DNA of 64,000 nucleotides, taken from Agathobaculum ammoniilyticum (GTDB taxonomy: Bacteria > Bacillota > Clostridia > Oscillospirales > Butyricicoccaceae). The position numbers and the translations under genes are program-made. This document shows positions 16,681 through 25,409 of the stretch, one piece after another. The stretch is from positions 124,001 to 188,000 of the forward strand of contig NZ_JAOQJE010000006.1 in NCBI RefSeq assembly GCF_025567315.1, read 5' to 3'. The notes under the pieces were generated by a model that worked only from the letters and a program-made list of their open reading frames with translations, was not told the origin of the DNA and did no database searches. Numbering within the stretch: position 1 is the stretch's first letter; every line of letters starts with the position of its first letter.

Positions 16681-17611
16681 GCGCTTCCTAGGGATCGACA
16701 CCTCGAATTACCGCACCTCGGCGGCGGTTTATGATGCGTCGTCGGGCGCGTGGCGCAACGAGGGCGGTCTGCTGTCCGTGCCGGAGGGCGCGATCGGCCT
16801 GCGTCAGTCGGACGCGCTGTTCCAGCATACCGTGCGTCTGCATGAGAAGATCGGGTCCCTGCCGTCAGGAGAAGTGCGCGCCATCGGCGTGAGCACCCGC
16901 CCGCGCGCGGTCGAGGGCTCGTATATGCCCTGCTTTCTGGCGGGGGAGAGCGTCGCGCGCAGCGCGGCGCATTTGCTATCTGTGCCGCTTTTTGCAGTCT
17001 CGCATCAGCAGGGGCATATCGCGGCGGCCGCGCTGAGCGCGGGCAGGCTCGACCTGTTGGATGGGAGCCTGCTTGCGTGGCACCTGTCCGGCGGGACGAG
17101 CGAGCTGCTGCTGGTGCGGCAGGGGGAGGATGGACTGCCGGGCTGCACCTGCGTCGGCGGCACGACTGACCTTGCCGCTGGCCAGTTCATCGACCGGACC
17201 GGCGCGCTGCTCGGCCTGCCATTCCCGTCGGGTGCGGCGCTGGACAAGCTGGCGCTGCAGGCGCGGCCGGAAAAGGGTTTTGCGCCAAAGGTGGCGGATA
17301 GCCGCTTTTCCCTTTCCGGTATGCAGAACCAGGTGGAAAATAGGCAAAAGGCTGCGGAGCCTGCGCAGCTCGCGCGCTTTGCGCTGGAAACGGTCGCAAA
17401 CGCGGTCGTCAAAGCGTCCGACCAGGCGGTGCGGCGGTACGGCGGCCCGATTTTGTGCGCGGGCGGCGTGATGGCGAGCGAGGTCATCCGCGCGCGGATG
17501 CGGGAGGCGTTCGGGGACGCGGTATATTTCGCTGAGCCGGCATTGTCGGGCGACAACGCGGTCGGCGCGGCCGTACTCGCCTCGCGGCTGTATGAAAGGA
17601 TGAAAACGTGA
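16673..17611 (+). CDS. TsaD/Kae1-like ASKHA protein (peptidase M22 family paralogue)
   Basis: 312 residues from ATG 16673, overlapping nusB. ASKHA-fold features are GIDTSNYRTSAAVYD at the N-terminus, the metal-binding HQQGH (HxxxH of the TsaD family) around residue 118, LSGGTSELLLV, AAGQFIDRTG and CAGGVMASEVI near the C-terminus. True TsaD makes t6A37 on tRNA with TsaB/TsaE. This protein deviates in several loops and sits between nusB and xseA, where Bacillus has folD. It is more likely a clostridial paralogue than the sole TsaD, but its activity cannot be read from sequence. Confidence 0.75.
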   Translation: MPERFLGIDTSNYRTSAAVYDASSGAWRNEGGLLSVPEGAIGLRQSDALFQHTVRLHEKIGSLPSGEVRAIGVSTRPRAVEGSYMPCFLAGESVARSAAHLLSVPLFAVSHQQGHIAAAALSAGRLDLLDGSLLAWHLSGGTSELLLVRQGEDGLPGCTCVGGTTDLAAGQFIDRTGALLGLPFPSGAALDKLALQARPEKGFAPKVADSRFSLSGMQNQVENRQKAAEPAQLARFALETVANAVVKASDQAVRRYGGPILCAGGVMASEVIRARMREAFGDAVYFAEPALSGDNAVGAAVLASRLYERMKT

Positions 17612-18882
17612 GCACCATCTATTCCGTAACCCAACTGAACAACGAGATCAAGGAACTGCTCGACGCGGTACCCGGCTACCGCAGCCTGCTGGTGCAGGGC
17701 GAGATCTCCAACTATAAAGCGCATTCCTCCGGCCATCATTACCTGACGCTCAAGGACGAGGGCGCATCCATCAACGCGGTGCTGTTCCGGTCGGACGCGG
17801 CGCGGCTCAAGTTCCGCCTGCAGAACGGGATGAAGGTCATTGTGCGGGCGCGTGTCAGCTCGTTCCCGCGCACGGGCGCGGTGCAGCTCTATCTTTCCGA
17901 GGTCATACCGGACGGGGCGGGTGCGCTGAATCTGGCCTTTGAGCAGCTGAAAAACAAGCTGTATGCGGAAGGGCTGTTTGACGAGAGCCGTAAAAAGCCC
18001 ATTCCGTCCTGCCCGCGGCACATTGCGCTGGTTACCTCTCCGACCGGTGCGGCTGTGCGCGATATGATCCGCATTCTGGGACGGCGCTGGCCGCTCGCCA
18101 AGGTCACGCTCTATCCCGCGCAGGTGCAGGGGCAGGGCGCGGCGGAAAGCATCGCCCGCGCGCTTGGGCTTGCCAACGCGGTGGGGGAGGCCGACGTTAT
18201 CCTGTGCGGCCGTGGCGGCGGTTCGATGGAGGATCTGTGGGCGTTTAATGAAGAGGTCGTCGCGCGGGCGATCTTTTCCTCGGAAATACCTGTGATCTCG
18301 GCGGTCGGCCACGAGCCGGACGTGACGATCGCGGACTTCGTGGCCGACCTGCGCGCGCCGACGCCATCGGGCGCGGCCGAGCTTGCGGTCCCCGACCGGA
18401 CAGAGTATGCGCTTTCGGTCCGCGCGCTGCATACGCGGCTGCATACGGCTGCGCATAAGCTGCTGCAGGCAAAGGGGCAGCGCCTGGCGGGGCTGCAGGA
18501 GCGGCTCGCGCTGCGCACCCCCGCGCACTATATCGCGGAAAAGCGCCTGCTGCTCGACCAGATGGCCGACCGGCTGGGCGCCGCGCTGCCCGCGCGCCTG
18601 GGACGCGAGTCGCAGAAGCTGGCCGTGCTGCGGCAGCGCTTGGCCACGGCGGGACAGGGCGGCCTGCACAGGCGGCGCCTGCGCTTTACGCAAGCTGTGG
18701 CGACGCTCGACGCGATCAGCCCGCTGCGCGTGCTGGCGCGCGGCTATGCGGTCGCGACGAAAGGGGCGCGCGGCGCGGTCGTCAGCGACGCGCGCACGCT
18801 CAAAGCAGGCGATACGCTGCGTATCCGGTTTGCCAAAGGCGCGGCGGACTGCCGCGTGACCGATATCAGGGAGGAATCATAG
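17608..18882 (+). CDS. xseA: Exodeoxyribonuclease VII large subunit
   Basis: 424 residues. An N-terminal OB fold (LLVQGEISNYKAHSSGHHYLTLKD, in parts) binds DNA. The catalytic core has ITSPTGAAVRD-like VTSPTGAAVRDMI, RGGGSMEDLWAFN and AVGHEPDVTIADFVADLRAPTP (in parts), all diagnostic of XseA. A long helical region follows. It degrades single-stranded DNA with XseB. GTG 17608 overlaps the preceding stop by 4 nt. Confidence 0.96.
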   Translation: MSTIYSVTQLNNEIKELLDAVPGYRSLLVQGEISNYKAHSSGHHYLTLKDEGASINAVLFRSDAARLKFRLQNGMKVIVRARVSSFPRTGAVQLYLSEVIPDGAGALNLAFEQLKNKLYAEGLFDESRKKPIPSCPRHIALVTSPTGAAVRDMIRILGRRWPLAKVTLYPAQVQGQGAAESIARALGLANAVGEADVILCGRGGGSMEDLWAFNEEVVARAIFSSEIPVISAVGHEPDVTIADFVADLRAPTPSGAAELAVPDRTEYALSVRALHTRLHTAAHKLLQAKGQRLAGLQERLALRTPAHYIAEKRLLLDQMADRLGAALPARLGRESQKLAVLRQRLATAGQGGLHRRRLRFTQAVATLDAISPLRVLARGYAVATKGARGAVVSDARTLKAGDTLRIRFAKGAADCRVTDIREES

Positions 18883-18883
18883 C

Positions 18884-19120
18884 ATGGCTGAAAAAACGTT
18901 TGAAAACCAGATGGAACGGCTGGAGGAGATCGTCCGCCTGCTGGAAAAGGGCGAGGCGCCGCTGAACGAGAGTATGAAGCTGTTCGAGGAGGGGACGAAG
19001 CTGTCCGCCGCGCTGGGCAGGCTGCTGGACAAGGCGGAACAGAAAGTGACCGTGATGCAGGAAACCGCGCAGGGCGAACTGACCGAACAGCCCTTTGACG
19101 CGGAGGAGGCGGCAAAATGA
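18884..19120 (+). CDS. xseB: Exodeoxyribonuclease VII small subunit
   Basis: 78 residues. The family motif FENQMERLEEIVRLLEKGEAPL (in parts) with a following ESMKLFEEG forms the two-helix hairpin that binds XseA. It starts 1 nt after the xseA stop and ends with a 4-nt overlap into ispA. Confidence 0.95.
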   Translation: MAEKTFENQMERLEEIVRLLEKGEAPLNESMKLFEEGTKLSAALGRLLDKAEQKVTVMQETAQGELTEQPFDAEEAAK

Positions 19121-20001
19121 CGTTTTCCGAACAGATGAAGGCGGATGTCGCGCAGATCGAAGCCGCGCTGGCGCAATACCTTTCCCGCGAAACGGGCGAG
19201 GGCTACGACCGTATTTTTGAGGCCGCGAAATATTCGGCGCTGGCGGGCGGCAAGCGCCTGCGGCCGGTGATCGTGCTGGCATTCTGCCGCTTGTGCGGCG
19301 GAGAAGCGGACAAGGCGATGCCGTTTGCCTGCGCGCTTGAGATGATCCACACCTATTCGCTCATCCACGACGATCTGCCCTGCATGGATGACGACGACCT
19401 GCGCCGCGGGCGTCCGACCTGCCATAAGGCGTTTGACGAGGCAACCGCCGTCCTTGCGGGCGACGGGCTGCTGACCGCTGCGTTTGAAACCGCCGCCGCC
19501 GCGAAGGGGCTTGACGCGGAAGCCGTGTTGCGGTGCGTGCGCATTCTGGGACGCGAGGCGGGTATGAATGGCATGATTGCGGGACAGGTGCTCGACCTGG
19601 GGGCGGAGCACCGCCGGATATCGCTCGACGCGCTGAACCTGCTGCAAAGCCTCAAGACAGGGTGCCTGCTGCGCGCCGCGTGCGAGCTGGGCTGCACGGC
19701 GGCGGGCTGCACCGACGCGCGCACGCTGGAAGCGGCGCGCGAATACGGCGAAAAGCTCGGGCTGGCGTTCCAGATTCAGGACGATATCCTGGATATCGAG
19801 GGTGATGCGCGGACGCTCGGTAAAACGACCGGCAAGGACGCGCGGGATGAAAAATCGACCTTTCCCGCTCTGCTTGGGCTGGAGGCGTGCCGCGCGCTCG
19901 CGGACCGGCTGACCGGGGAAGCGGTGGCGGCGCTCGACGGGCTTCCGGGGAACGGCTTTTTGACCGAGCTTGCGCGAAGCCTGACGGGCAGGGCAAACTA
20001 A
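19117..20001 (+). CDS. ispA: Polyprenyl synthetase, geranyl/farnesyl diphosphate synthase
   Basis: 294 residues. GGKRLRP, the first aspartate-rich motif DDLPCMDDDDLRRG (around residue 85) and the second FQIQDDILD (around 225) identify an IspA-type all-trans prenyl synthase. It condenses IPP with DMAPP/GPP to farnesyl diphosphate for undecaprenyl and other isoprenoids. It is followed by the OLE RNA gene, oapA and dxs, the arrangement typical of OLE-bearing Firmicutes. Confidence 0.95.
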   Translation: MTFSEQMKADVAQIEAALAQYLSRETGEGYDRIFEAAKYSALAGGKRLRPVIVLAFCRLCGGEADKAMPFACALEMIHTYSLIHDDLPCMDDDDLRRGRPTCHKAFDEATAVLAGDGLLTAAFETAAAAKGLDAEAVLRCVRILGREAGMNGMIAGQVLDLGAEHRRISLDALNLLQSLKTGCLLRAACELGCTAAGCTDARTLEAAREYGEKLGLAFQIQDDILDIEGDARTLGKTTGKDARDEKSTFPALLGLEACRALADRLTGEAVAALDGLPGNGFLTELARSLTGRAN

Positions 20002-20024
20002 ATGTGAATTTTTATGCGGTTTTC

Positions 20025-20053
20025 TTGAATAAGAGCTGTGTATGTGTTAAAAT
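20025..20053 (+). promoter_or_regulatory. Sigma-A promoter for OLE RNA
   Basis: TTGAAT (20025-20030), 17-bp spacer and TAAAAT (20048-20053) lie 24 bp after the ispA stop. The predicted start is near 20060. The RNA could therefore be made independently as well as by readthrough from ispA. Confidence 0.75.
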
Positions 20054-20059
20054 AACAAA

Positions 20060-20765
20060 TAAGTGGCGCAGTATCCTAGTCAGCGCATACGATTCCCAGG
20101 ACGGGCCTAAAAATCCGTAGAAGGGCATATCGATGAAGTCTCTGGTGTTTGCTTCTTACGCCCAGTTTGGGGTGGATGCTGGAGGTTAAGGCTTGCGGGC
20201 GCGCTTCAATGGCATGAAGTACCGACCCTCTCGCCGTGGAGACCTGTATGCGTGGGACACCTATAGCATCGCTTTGATTGATGGATGTTCTACGGTGCAG
20301 GATGAAACCTGTATTGCGGTGCGGCGTGACTGTGCGTGTTCTCCCGCCCGCCCCCTTTTGGGGGCGGGAAAATGGGCGGCGCACACAAGCAAAACGCTGT
20401 GTGCAGTGTAGCCTGCCTTGCGTGGCCATGGTGGATAGCGTATCCGCCCGCGGTTTCCCGGCCAGGAACGCCGCGGGAATTGACGGTTGAAACCATGTCT
20501 GCAAAAGAGGCTAAGAATCGTGTTGCCTGCAGTGGAAATCACCTAGGCTGTTCGCAAAGAGGCAGATCGAGGATTGCAGTGCGGACTCAGTGGCAATTCG
20601 GTCCCGGTGATGGCAACATCCCGGCACGGACTTTAATGGGAAACCCCCACGACGGCGACGCGTGGCAGTCCGCGGGGAAAGCCAACCGAACCTCAAGCCG
20701 CAAGATTTACTCGATCTGCCGCCACTTTTATCAAACAAGTTGCAAGCCGGAACCGGCTTTTTAAT
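20060..20765 (+). ncRNA. ole: OLE RNA (ornate large extremophilic RNA)
   Basis: About 700 bp between ispA and the membrane protein gene hold no credible reading frame on either strand. Short ORFs present have no Shine-Dalgarno and overlap in all frames. The DNA is rich in paired segments, for example CCCGCCCCC/GGGGGCGGG at 20347-20368 and a final AAGCCG-GAAC-CGGCTT hairpin at 20745-20760 followed by TTTTT. Known: OLE RNAs of about 600 nt lie between ispA and dxs, directly upstream of the gene for the membrane protein OapA, among xseA-xseB, nusB and recN. Gene order, size and partner all match here. I did not align it to the family model. Ends are inferred from the promoter and last hairpin. 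Confidence 0.9.
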
Positions 20766-20780
20766 TAAGGAGTAGTGGGA

Positions 20781-21374
20781 TTGGAAGCGTCCGATAAACA
20801 GAAGAAAAAAGCGCAGCCGCAGCAGAAGCCGCGGCTGATCAATACGCGCTGGGTGGCGACGATCACCTGCGCCAGCTTCCTGCTGTCCGTGGTGATGTCC
20901 TACGTGTCGAACGAAGCGCTCAGCAATGCGAATACGGTTTTGTCGTTTGCTGTGCTGTTTTTGTTCATCGCGCTGGGCATTCTGTTTGATATGATCGGCG
21001 TTGCCGCAACCTCGGCGACCGAAAAGGAATTTCATTCCATGGCCGCGCACAAGGTGCGGGGCGCGCGGGAGGCGGTTTGGATGTCGCGCAACGCGGAAAA
21101 GGTGTCGAGCATCTGCAACGACGTGGTTGGCGATATCTGCGGCATCATTTCAGGCGCGACCGGCGCGTTGATCGTAGCCAATATCACCGTGGGGATGCAT
21201 GCGGCAATGGTCGTGGCGGTCTCCCTGCTGGTTACCGGCATGATCTCCGCCATGACGATCGGCGGCAAGGCGGCGGGCAAGGGTGTCGCGATTGCGTTCA
21301 GCAGCAAGGTGCTGGCGCTTTGCGGCCGTGTGCTGTCGCTGCTGCCGGTTTCATTCGACAGCAAGAAATCATAA
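20781..21374 (+). CDS. oapA: OLE-associated membrane protein OapA
   Basis: 197 residues from TTG 20781, chosen because AAGGAG then lies 8 nt upstream; a GTG at 20775 is too close to it. A basic Lys/Gln-rich N-terminus (residues 3-20) precedes about four membrane helices: VATITCASFLLSVVMSYV, VLSFAVLFLFIALGILFDM, IISGATGALIVANITVG and a final MVVAVSLLVTGMISAM. The loop around AWMSRNAEKVSSI-like VWMSRNAEKVSSICND is distinctive. OapA binds OLE RNA and carries it to the membrane; it resembles part of CNNM/DUF21 transporters. Its position right behind the RNA is the main evidence. Confidence 0.88.
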   Translation: MEASDKQKKKAQPQQKPRLINTRWVATITCASFLLSVVMSYVSNEALSNANTVLSFAVLFLFIALGILFDMIGVAATSATEKEFHSMAAHKVRGAREAVWMSRNAEKVSSICNDVVGDICGIISGATGALIVANITVGMHAAMVVAVSLLVTGMISAMTIGGKAAGKGVAIAFSSKVLALCGRVLSLLPVSFDSKKS

Positions 21375-21399
21375 GACCTTCACAATGGGAGAAGGATGG

Positions 21400-23268
21400 A
21401 TGAAGCGATACGGAATTTTAGATACCATCACAGGCCCAGCCGATCTGCGCGGGCTTTCCTATGACTCGCTGAGCGTGCTCTGCGCCTCCCTGCGGGAATT
21501 CATTGTGGACTCGGTTTCCAAAACGGGCGGGCATCTTGCGTCCAATCTGGGCGTGGTCGAGCTGGCGGTGGCGCTGGAGCGCGAGTTTGATTCCTCGCGC
21601 GACCGTATCATCTATGATGTGGGCCACCAGAGCTACGTCCATAAGATACTGACCGGCCGGCGGGACCGTTTTGGTACCCTGCGGCAGTACGGCGGGCTCA
21701 GCGGCTTTATGCGGCCGGAGGAAAGCGATACCGACCCCTGTGTGACCGGACACGCCTCCAACTCGGTTTCTGTCGCGCTCGGCATGGCGCACGCGCGCAC
21801 AATCAGAAACCAGAAGTACCATGTGGTCGCGGTGATCGGCGACGGCGCGATGACCGGCGGTATGGCGTACGAAGCGCTTAACAGCGCCGGAACGTCGGGC
21901 GAGCCGCTGCTGGTAGTGCTCAACGATAACAATATGTCCATTGCGCAGAATGTCGGCGGGCTTAGCCGACATTTGTCGCGTCTGCGCGTCAGCCCGCGGT
22001 ACCTGCACGCCAAGGCCCGTGTGAAAGAACGGCTGGCGCGGATTCCGGGCGGCGCGGCGGTGTCGCGGGCGATTTCGCGCGCGAAGGCGCGCGTCAAACG
22101 CTTTGTGCTGCCCACCTCGCTGTTTGAACAGATGGGGTTTACCTATCTCGGTCCGGTGGACGGACACGATCTGAAAAGCGTGTGCGAGCTGCTCGCACAG
22201 GCGAAAAAAATGAAAAAACCCGTGCTGCTGCATGTAATGACGCAAAAGGGGCGCGGCTACGCGCCGAGCGAGCAGGAGCCGGAAAAATATCACGGCGTTT
22301 CCAGCTTTGACCCGCTGACCGGCCGCTTCGAAGCGGCCGGGGAAATGGATTTTTCCACTTTTTTCGGAAAGGAGCTTTGCTCCTTTGCGGAAAAGGACGG
22401 ACGCATCTGCGCGATCACGGCGGCAATGCCTTCGGGTACTGGTCTGGGACCATTCGCGTTCCGGTTTCCGACTCGCTTTTTCGACGTCGGCATTGCGGAG
22501 GAGCATGCAGCGGCGATGGCGGCCGGCATGTCGGCGCAGGGGCTGCTGCCGGTCGTTGCGATATACTCCACGTTCCTGCAGCGCGCGTATGACCAGTTGA
22601 TTCACGACGTGGCCATCTCCGGCCTGCATGTGGTGTTCTGTGTGGACCGCGCGGGCATTGTGGGCGCGGACGGCGCGACTCATAACGGCGTGCTGGACGT
22701 CGCGTTCCTGCGGGCCATCCCGGGGATGAAGATATTCTGTCCCTCGAATTTCGCCGAGCTGCGCAGCATGCTTTCGGACGCGCTCTACCATGAGGAAGGA
22801 CCGGTCGCCATCCGCTACCCGCGCGGCGCGGAGGGTGCGTTCCAGAGGGATACGTCGGCGGAGCCGGCGGCGTGCGTGCGCGAGGCGGAGCGGCCGGATG
22901 CCGTACTGCTGACCCACGGCATTCTGGTGAACGAGGCGTTGGCGGCGGCGCGGCTGCTGGAGGAACGTGGGCTCCGCACGCAGGTATGGAAGGTCAACCG
23001 GATCGACGGGGCGCTCAAGGAGCAGCTCGGCCGCATCTCCGAACAGGCGGACTGGTGCGTCGTGCTGGAGGACGTTGTGCAGAGCGGCGGCCTTGGGGAA
23101 ACGATGGCGCAGATCCACAGAGGGCGGCTGGATCTGCTCAACACGGGCGACCGCTTTCTGCCGCATGGAAGCGTGTCTGATATTTACCGCGTCTGCGGCA
23201 TCGACGCGGAGAGCGTGGCGGACTATATAACGGAAAAGCGGAAAGCAGGGGGGAACGGGCTTGGCTAA
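21400..23268 (+). CDS. dxs: 1-deoxy-D-xylulose-5-phosphate synthase
   Basis: 622 residues. The thiamine diphosphate site is visible in GDGAMTGGMAYEALN and NDNNMSI (about residues 145-180). DVGHQSYVHK and the transketolase pyrimidine-domain glutamate in IAEEHAAAMAAG follow, then VDRAGIVGADGATHNG. It makes DXP from pyruvate and glyceraldehyde 3-phosphate, the first step of the MEP pathway. ATG 21400 has GGGAGAAGG upstream; an in-frame ATG at 21385 lacks one. Confidence 0.96.
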   Translation: MKRYGILDTITGPADLRGLSYDSLSVLCASLREFIVDSVSKTGGHLASNLGVVELAVALEREFDSSRDRIIYDVGHQSYVHKILTGRRDRFGTLRQYGGLSGFMRPEESDTDPCVTGHASNSVSVALGMAHARTIRNQKYHVVAVIGDGAMTGGMAYEALNSAGTSGEPLLVVLNDNNMSIAQNVGGLSRHLSRLRVSPRYLHAKARVKERLARIPGGAAVSRAISRAKARVKRFVLPTSLFEQMGFTYLGPVDGHDLKSVCELLAQAKKMKKPVLLHVMTQKGRGYAPSEQEPEKYHGVSSFDPLTGRFEAAGEMDFSTFFGKELCSFAEKDGRICAITAAMPSGTGLGPFAFRFPTRFFDVGIAEEHAAAMAAGMSAQGLLPVVAIYSTFLQRAYDQLIHDVAISGLHVVFCVDRAGIVGADGATHNGVLDVAFLRAIPGMKIFCPSNFAELRSMLSDALYHEEGPVAIRYPRGAEGAFQRDTSAEPAACVREAERPDAVLLTHGILVNEALAAARLLEERGLRTQVWKVNRIDGALKEQLGRISEQADWCVVLEDVVQSGGLGETMAQIHRGRLDLLNTGDRFLPHGSVSDIYRVCGIDAESVADYITEKRKAGGNGLG

Positions 23269-24058
23269 GAAACGACTGGACGTACTGCTGTTTGAAAAGG
23301 GGCTTTTCCCCTCGCGCGAGCGTGCAAAAACGGCGGTCATGGAGGGCATCGTCTATATCGCGGGCCAAAAGGCCGGCAAGGCGGGCGACATGGTGGACGA
23401 AAACGCCGTGCTTGAGGTGCGCGGCAATGAGAACGCATTCGTGTCGCGCGGCGGGAAAAAGATTGAAAAGGCACTGGCGCATTTTCAAATCGATCCGGCG
23501 GGGCTGACCGTGATGGACGTGGGCGCGTCGACCGGCGGCTTCACCGACTGCTTGCTGCGGCGCGGGGCCGCCAAGGTGTATTCGATCGACGTGGGCTATG
23601 GCCAACTGGCTTGGAGCCTGCGGCAGGACCCGCGCGTTAAATGTATGGAGCGGACGAATATTCGATATGTCACGCCGGACATGCTGGAGGAGTCTCCGGC
23701 GCTCTGTGTGATCGACGTTTCGTTCATTTCTCTGAAGCTGGTCCTGCCCGTGGTCGCCAGCCTGCTGACAGAGGACGGGCGCGTCGCCTGCCTGATCAAG
23801 CCGCAGTTCGAGGCAGGGCGGGGCAAGGTCGGGAAAAAGGGCGTTGTGCGCGAGCCGGAGATCCATCTTGAGGTGCTGGAACGGTTTGTGGAAAACGCGC
23901 GCGAAGCGGGCTTTGCGGTGCAGGATGTGACGTTTTCCCCGATCAAGGGGCCGGAAGGGAACATCGAGTTTTTGGGGTATCTGGCGAAGCGGGGTGTGGA
24001 AAGCGTACCCGATCTGAAGGAAGTCGTGCGCCAGGCGCATGCGGAATTGGATGGCTGA
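23261..24058 (+). CDS. tlyA: TlyA family rRNA 2'-O-methyltransferase / hemolysin-like protein
   Basis: 265 residues. An N-terminal S4 RNA-binding domain (RLDVLLFEKGLFPSRERAKTAV, in parts) is followed by an FtsJ-like fold with SAM motif VMDVGASTGGFTD, then IDVSFISLKLVLP and LIKPQFEAG. Known TlyA proteins methylate 16S/23S rRNA; YqxC in Bacillus occupies the same locus. The start is a TTG at 23261 overlapping the dxs stop and behind AGGGGGGAA. Confidence 0.9.
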   Translation: MAKKRLDVLLFEKGLFPSRERAKTAVMEGIVYIAGQKAGKAGDMVDENAVLEVRGNENAFVSRGGKKIEKALAHFQIDPAGLTVMDVGASTGGFTDCLLRRGAAKVYSIDVGYGQLAWSLRQDPRVKCMERTNIRYVTPDMLEESPALCVIDVSFISLKLVLPVVASLLTEDGRVACLIKPQFEAGRGKVGKKGVVREPEIHLEVLERFVENAREAGFAVQDVTFSPIKGPEGNIEFLGYLAKRGVESVPDLKEVVRQAHAELDG

Positions 24059-24065
24059 TACGATC

Positions 24066-24914
24066 ATGAAAAGTTTTTTCATCTATCCCAATATGCGCAA
24101 GGAGGGGGCGCACGTCCTGCTGCCCAAGGTCTGTGGACAGCTCCGGCGCGACGGCGTCCACCTGATGCTGCCGCTCCAGATGCGGTCGGCGCCACTGGGG
24201 CTGGACGATGTGGAATACGTTGAAACGGATGCGGGCGTCCGGCTTGCGGAGCTGGCGGTCGTTCTGGGCGGTGACGGCACCATGCTGCGCTTGGCGCGCG
24301 CCGCGGCGCAGCAGGAGCTGCCACTCCTGGGCGTCAACGTCGGCCATATCGGGTTCATGACCGAACTGGAGCCGGACGAGCTGGGCCGGATGGAAAAGCT
24401 TTTCACGGGCGAGTATTCGATTGACAGCCGCATGATGCTGCACGCCGTGGTGCGCCGCGGCGGCCGCGCGGTGTATGAGGACGATGCGCTCAACGACATC
24501 GTGGTCGCCAAGGGAACCGCGTTTCGGGTGGTTCGGGTGCGCATTGCGGCGGATGAGGAGGACGTTACCGGCTTCAGCGGGGACGGTGTGATCGTGGCTA
24601 CGCCGACCGGCTCGACCGCGTACGGCCTGTCCGCAGGCGGGCCGGTGATCGAACCGAGCGCGGAGAATATGGCGGTCATTCCGATCTGCGCCCACGCGCT
24701 GGCGGCCAAGTCGTTTGTATTCGCGCCCGAACGCCGTATCTCCATCCGCGCAGCATGCGAGGGCGGCAGCGAGGTGTTCCTTTCGGTCGACGGCGGACAG
24801 GGCTTCGCCATCCGGCCGGACGATGTGGTGGAGATCACGCGCTCCGCGCTGCGCAGCCGGCTGGTGCGGCTCAAGGGAGACAGCTTTTACAAGATATTGC
24901 AGCAAAAACTCTGA
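24066..24914 (+). CDS. nadK: NAD kinase
   Basis: 282 residues. The NAD kinase motifs are GGDGTMLRLAR (about residue 70), NVGHIGFMTE and TPTGSTAYGLSAGGP. It phosphorylates NAD to NADP using ATP or polyphosphate. I start it at ATG 24066 (KSFFIYPN, matching the family N-terminus). In-frame ATGs at 24051 and 24039 are possible and none has a strong Shine-Dalgarno. It lies between tlyA and argR, common in Clostridia. Confidence 0.94.
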   Translation: MKSFFIYPNMRKEGAHVLLPKVCGQLRRDGVHLMLPLQMRSAPLGLDDVEYVETDAGVRLAELAVVLGGDGTMLRLARAAAQQELPLLGVNVGHIGFMTELEPDELGRMEKLFTGEYSIDSRMMLHAVVRRGGRAVYEDDALNDIVVAKGTAFRVVRVRIAADEEDVTGFSGDGVIVATPTGSTAYGLSAGGPVIEPSAENMAVIPICAHALAAKSFVFAPERRISIRAACEGGSEVFLSVDGGQGFAIRPDDVVEITRSALRSRLVRLKGDSFYKILQQKL

Positions 24915-24938
24915 ATTCTGAAGAGGGAGGCGCGGAGC

Positions 24939-25394
24939 ATGAAGTTTCAAAGACAGGCGAAAATACTTGACCTGATCGACCGGTTCGATATTGAGACGCA
25001 GGAGGAGCTGACCGACCACTTGCGCGCATTGGGTTACAGCACGACACAGGCCACCGTGTCCCGCGATATCAAGGAGCTGCGCCTGATCAAGACCCTGTCC
25101 GCGGAAACGGGGAAATACAAGTATTCGGCCGCGGCCGCCGGCGCGGCGGACAGCTTTACAACCCGGCTACGCAACATTTTCCGCGAATGTGTGACCGAGA
25201 TCAACGCGGCGCAGAATATGGTGGTTATTAAGACGCTGCCCGGCCTGGGGCAGGCGGCAGCCATGGCGATCGACGCGATGCGCGCCTCGGATGTAATCGG
25301 CACGCTCGGCGGCGACGACACGGTGTTCGTTGTCATGCGCGACAACGACAGCGCCGACCGGTTCTGCCGGCAGGCGCATGACATCCTGAAGTGA
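24939..25394 (+). CDS. argR: Arginine repressor ArgR/AhrC
   Basis: 151 residues. The N-terminal winged helix contains TTQATVSRDIKELRLIK. The C-terminal oligomerisation and arginine-binding domain ends in GTLGGDDTVFVVMRD. It represses arginine synthesis genes and in several Firmicutes activates catabolism. GAGGGAGG lies 8 nt before the ATG. It lies directly before recN, as in Bacillus. Confidence 0.95.
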   Translation: MKFQRQAKILDLIDRFDIETQEELTDHLRALGYSTTQATVSRDIKELRLIKTLSAETGKYKYSAAAAGAADSFTTRLRNIFRECVTEINAAQNMVVIKTLPGLGQAAAMAIDAMRASDVIGTLGGDDTVFVVMRDNDSADRFCRQAHDILK

Positions 25395-25409
25395 CGGAGG
25401 GAAGCGGCG

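Noticed and set aside
20193..20764. Several overlapping reading frames of 70-142 codons on both strands
   Set aside because: They have no Shine-Dalgarno, overlap in all frames, show odd composition and lie inside the OLE RNA.
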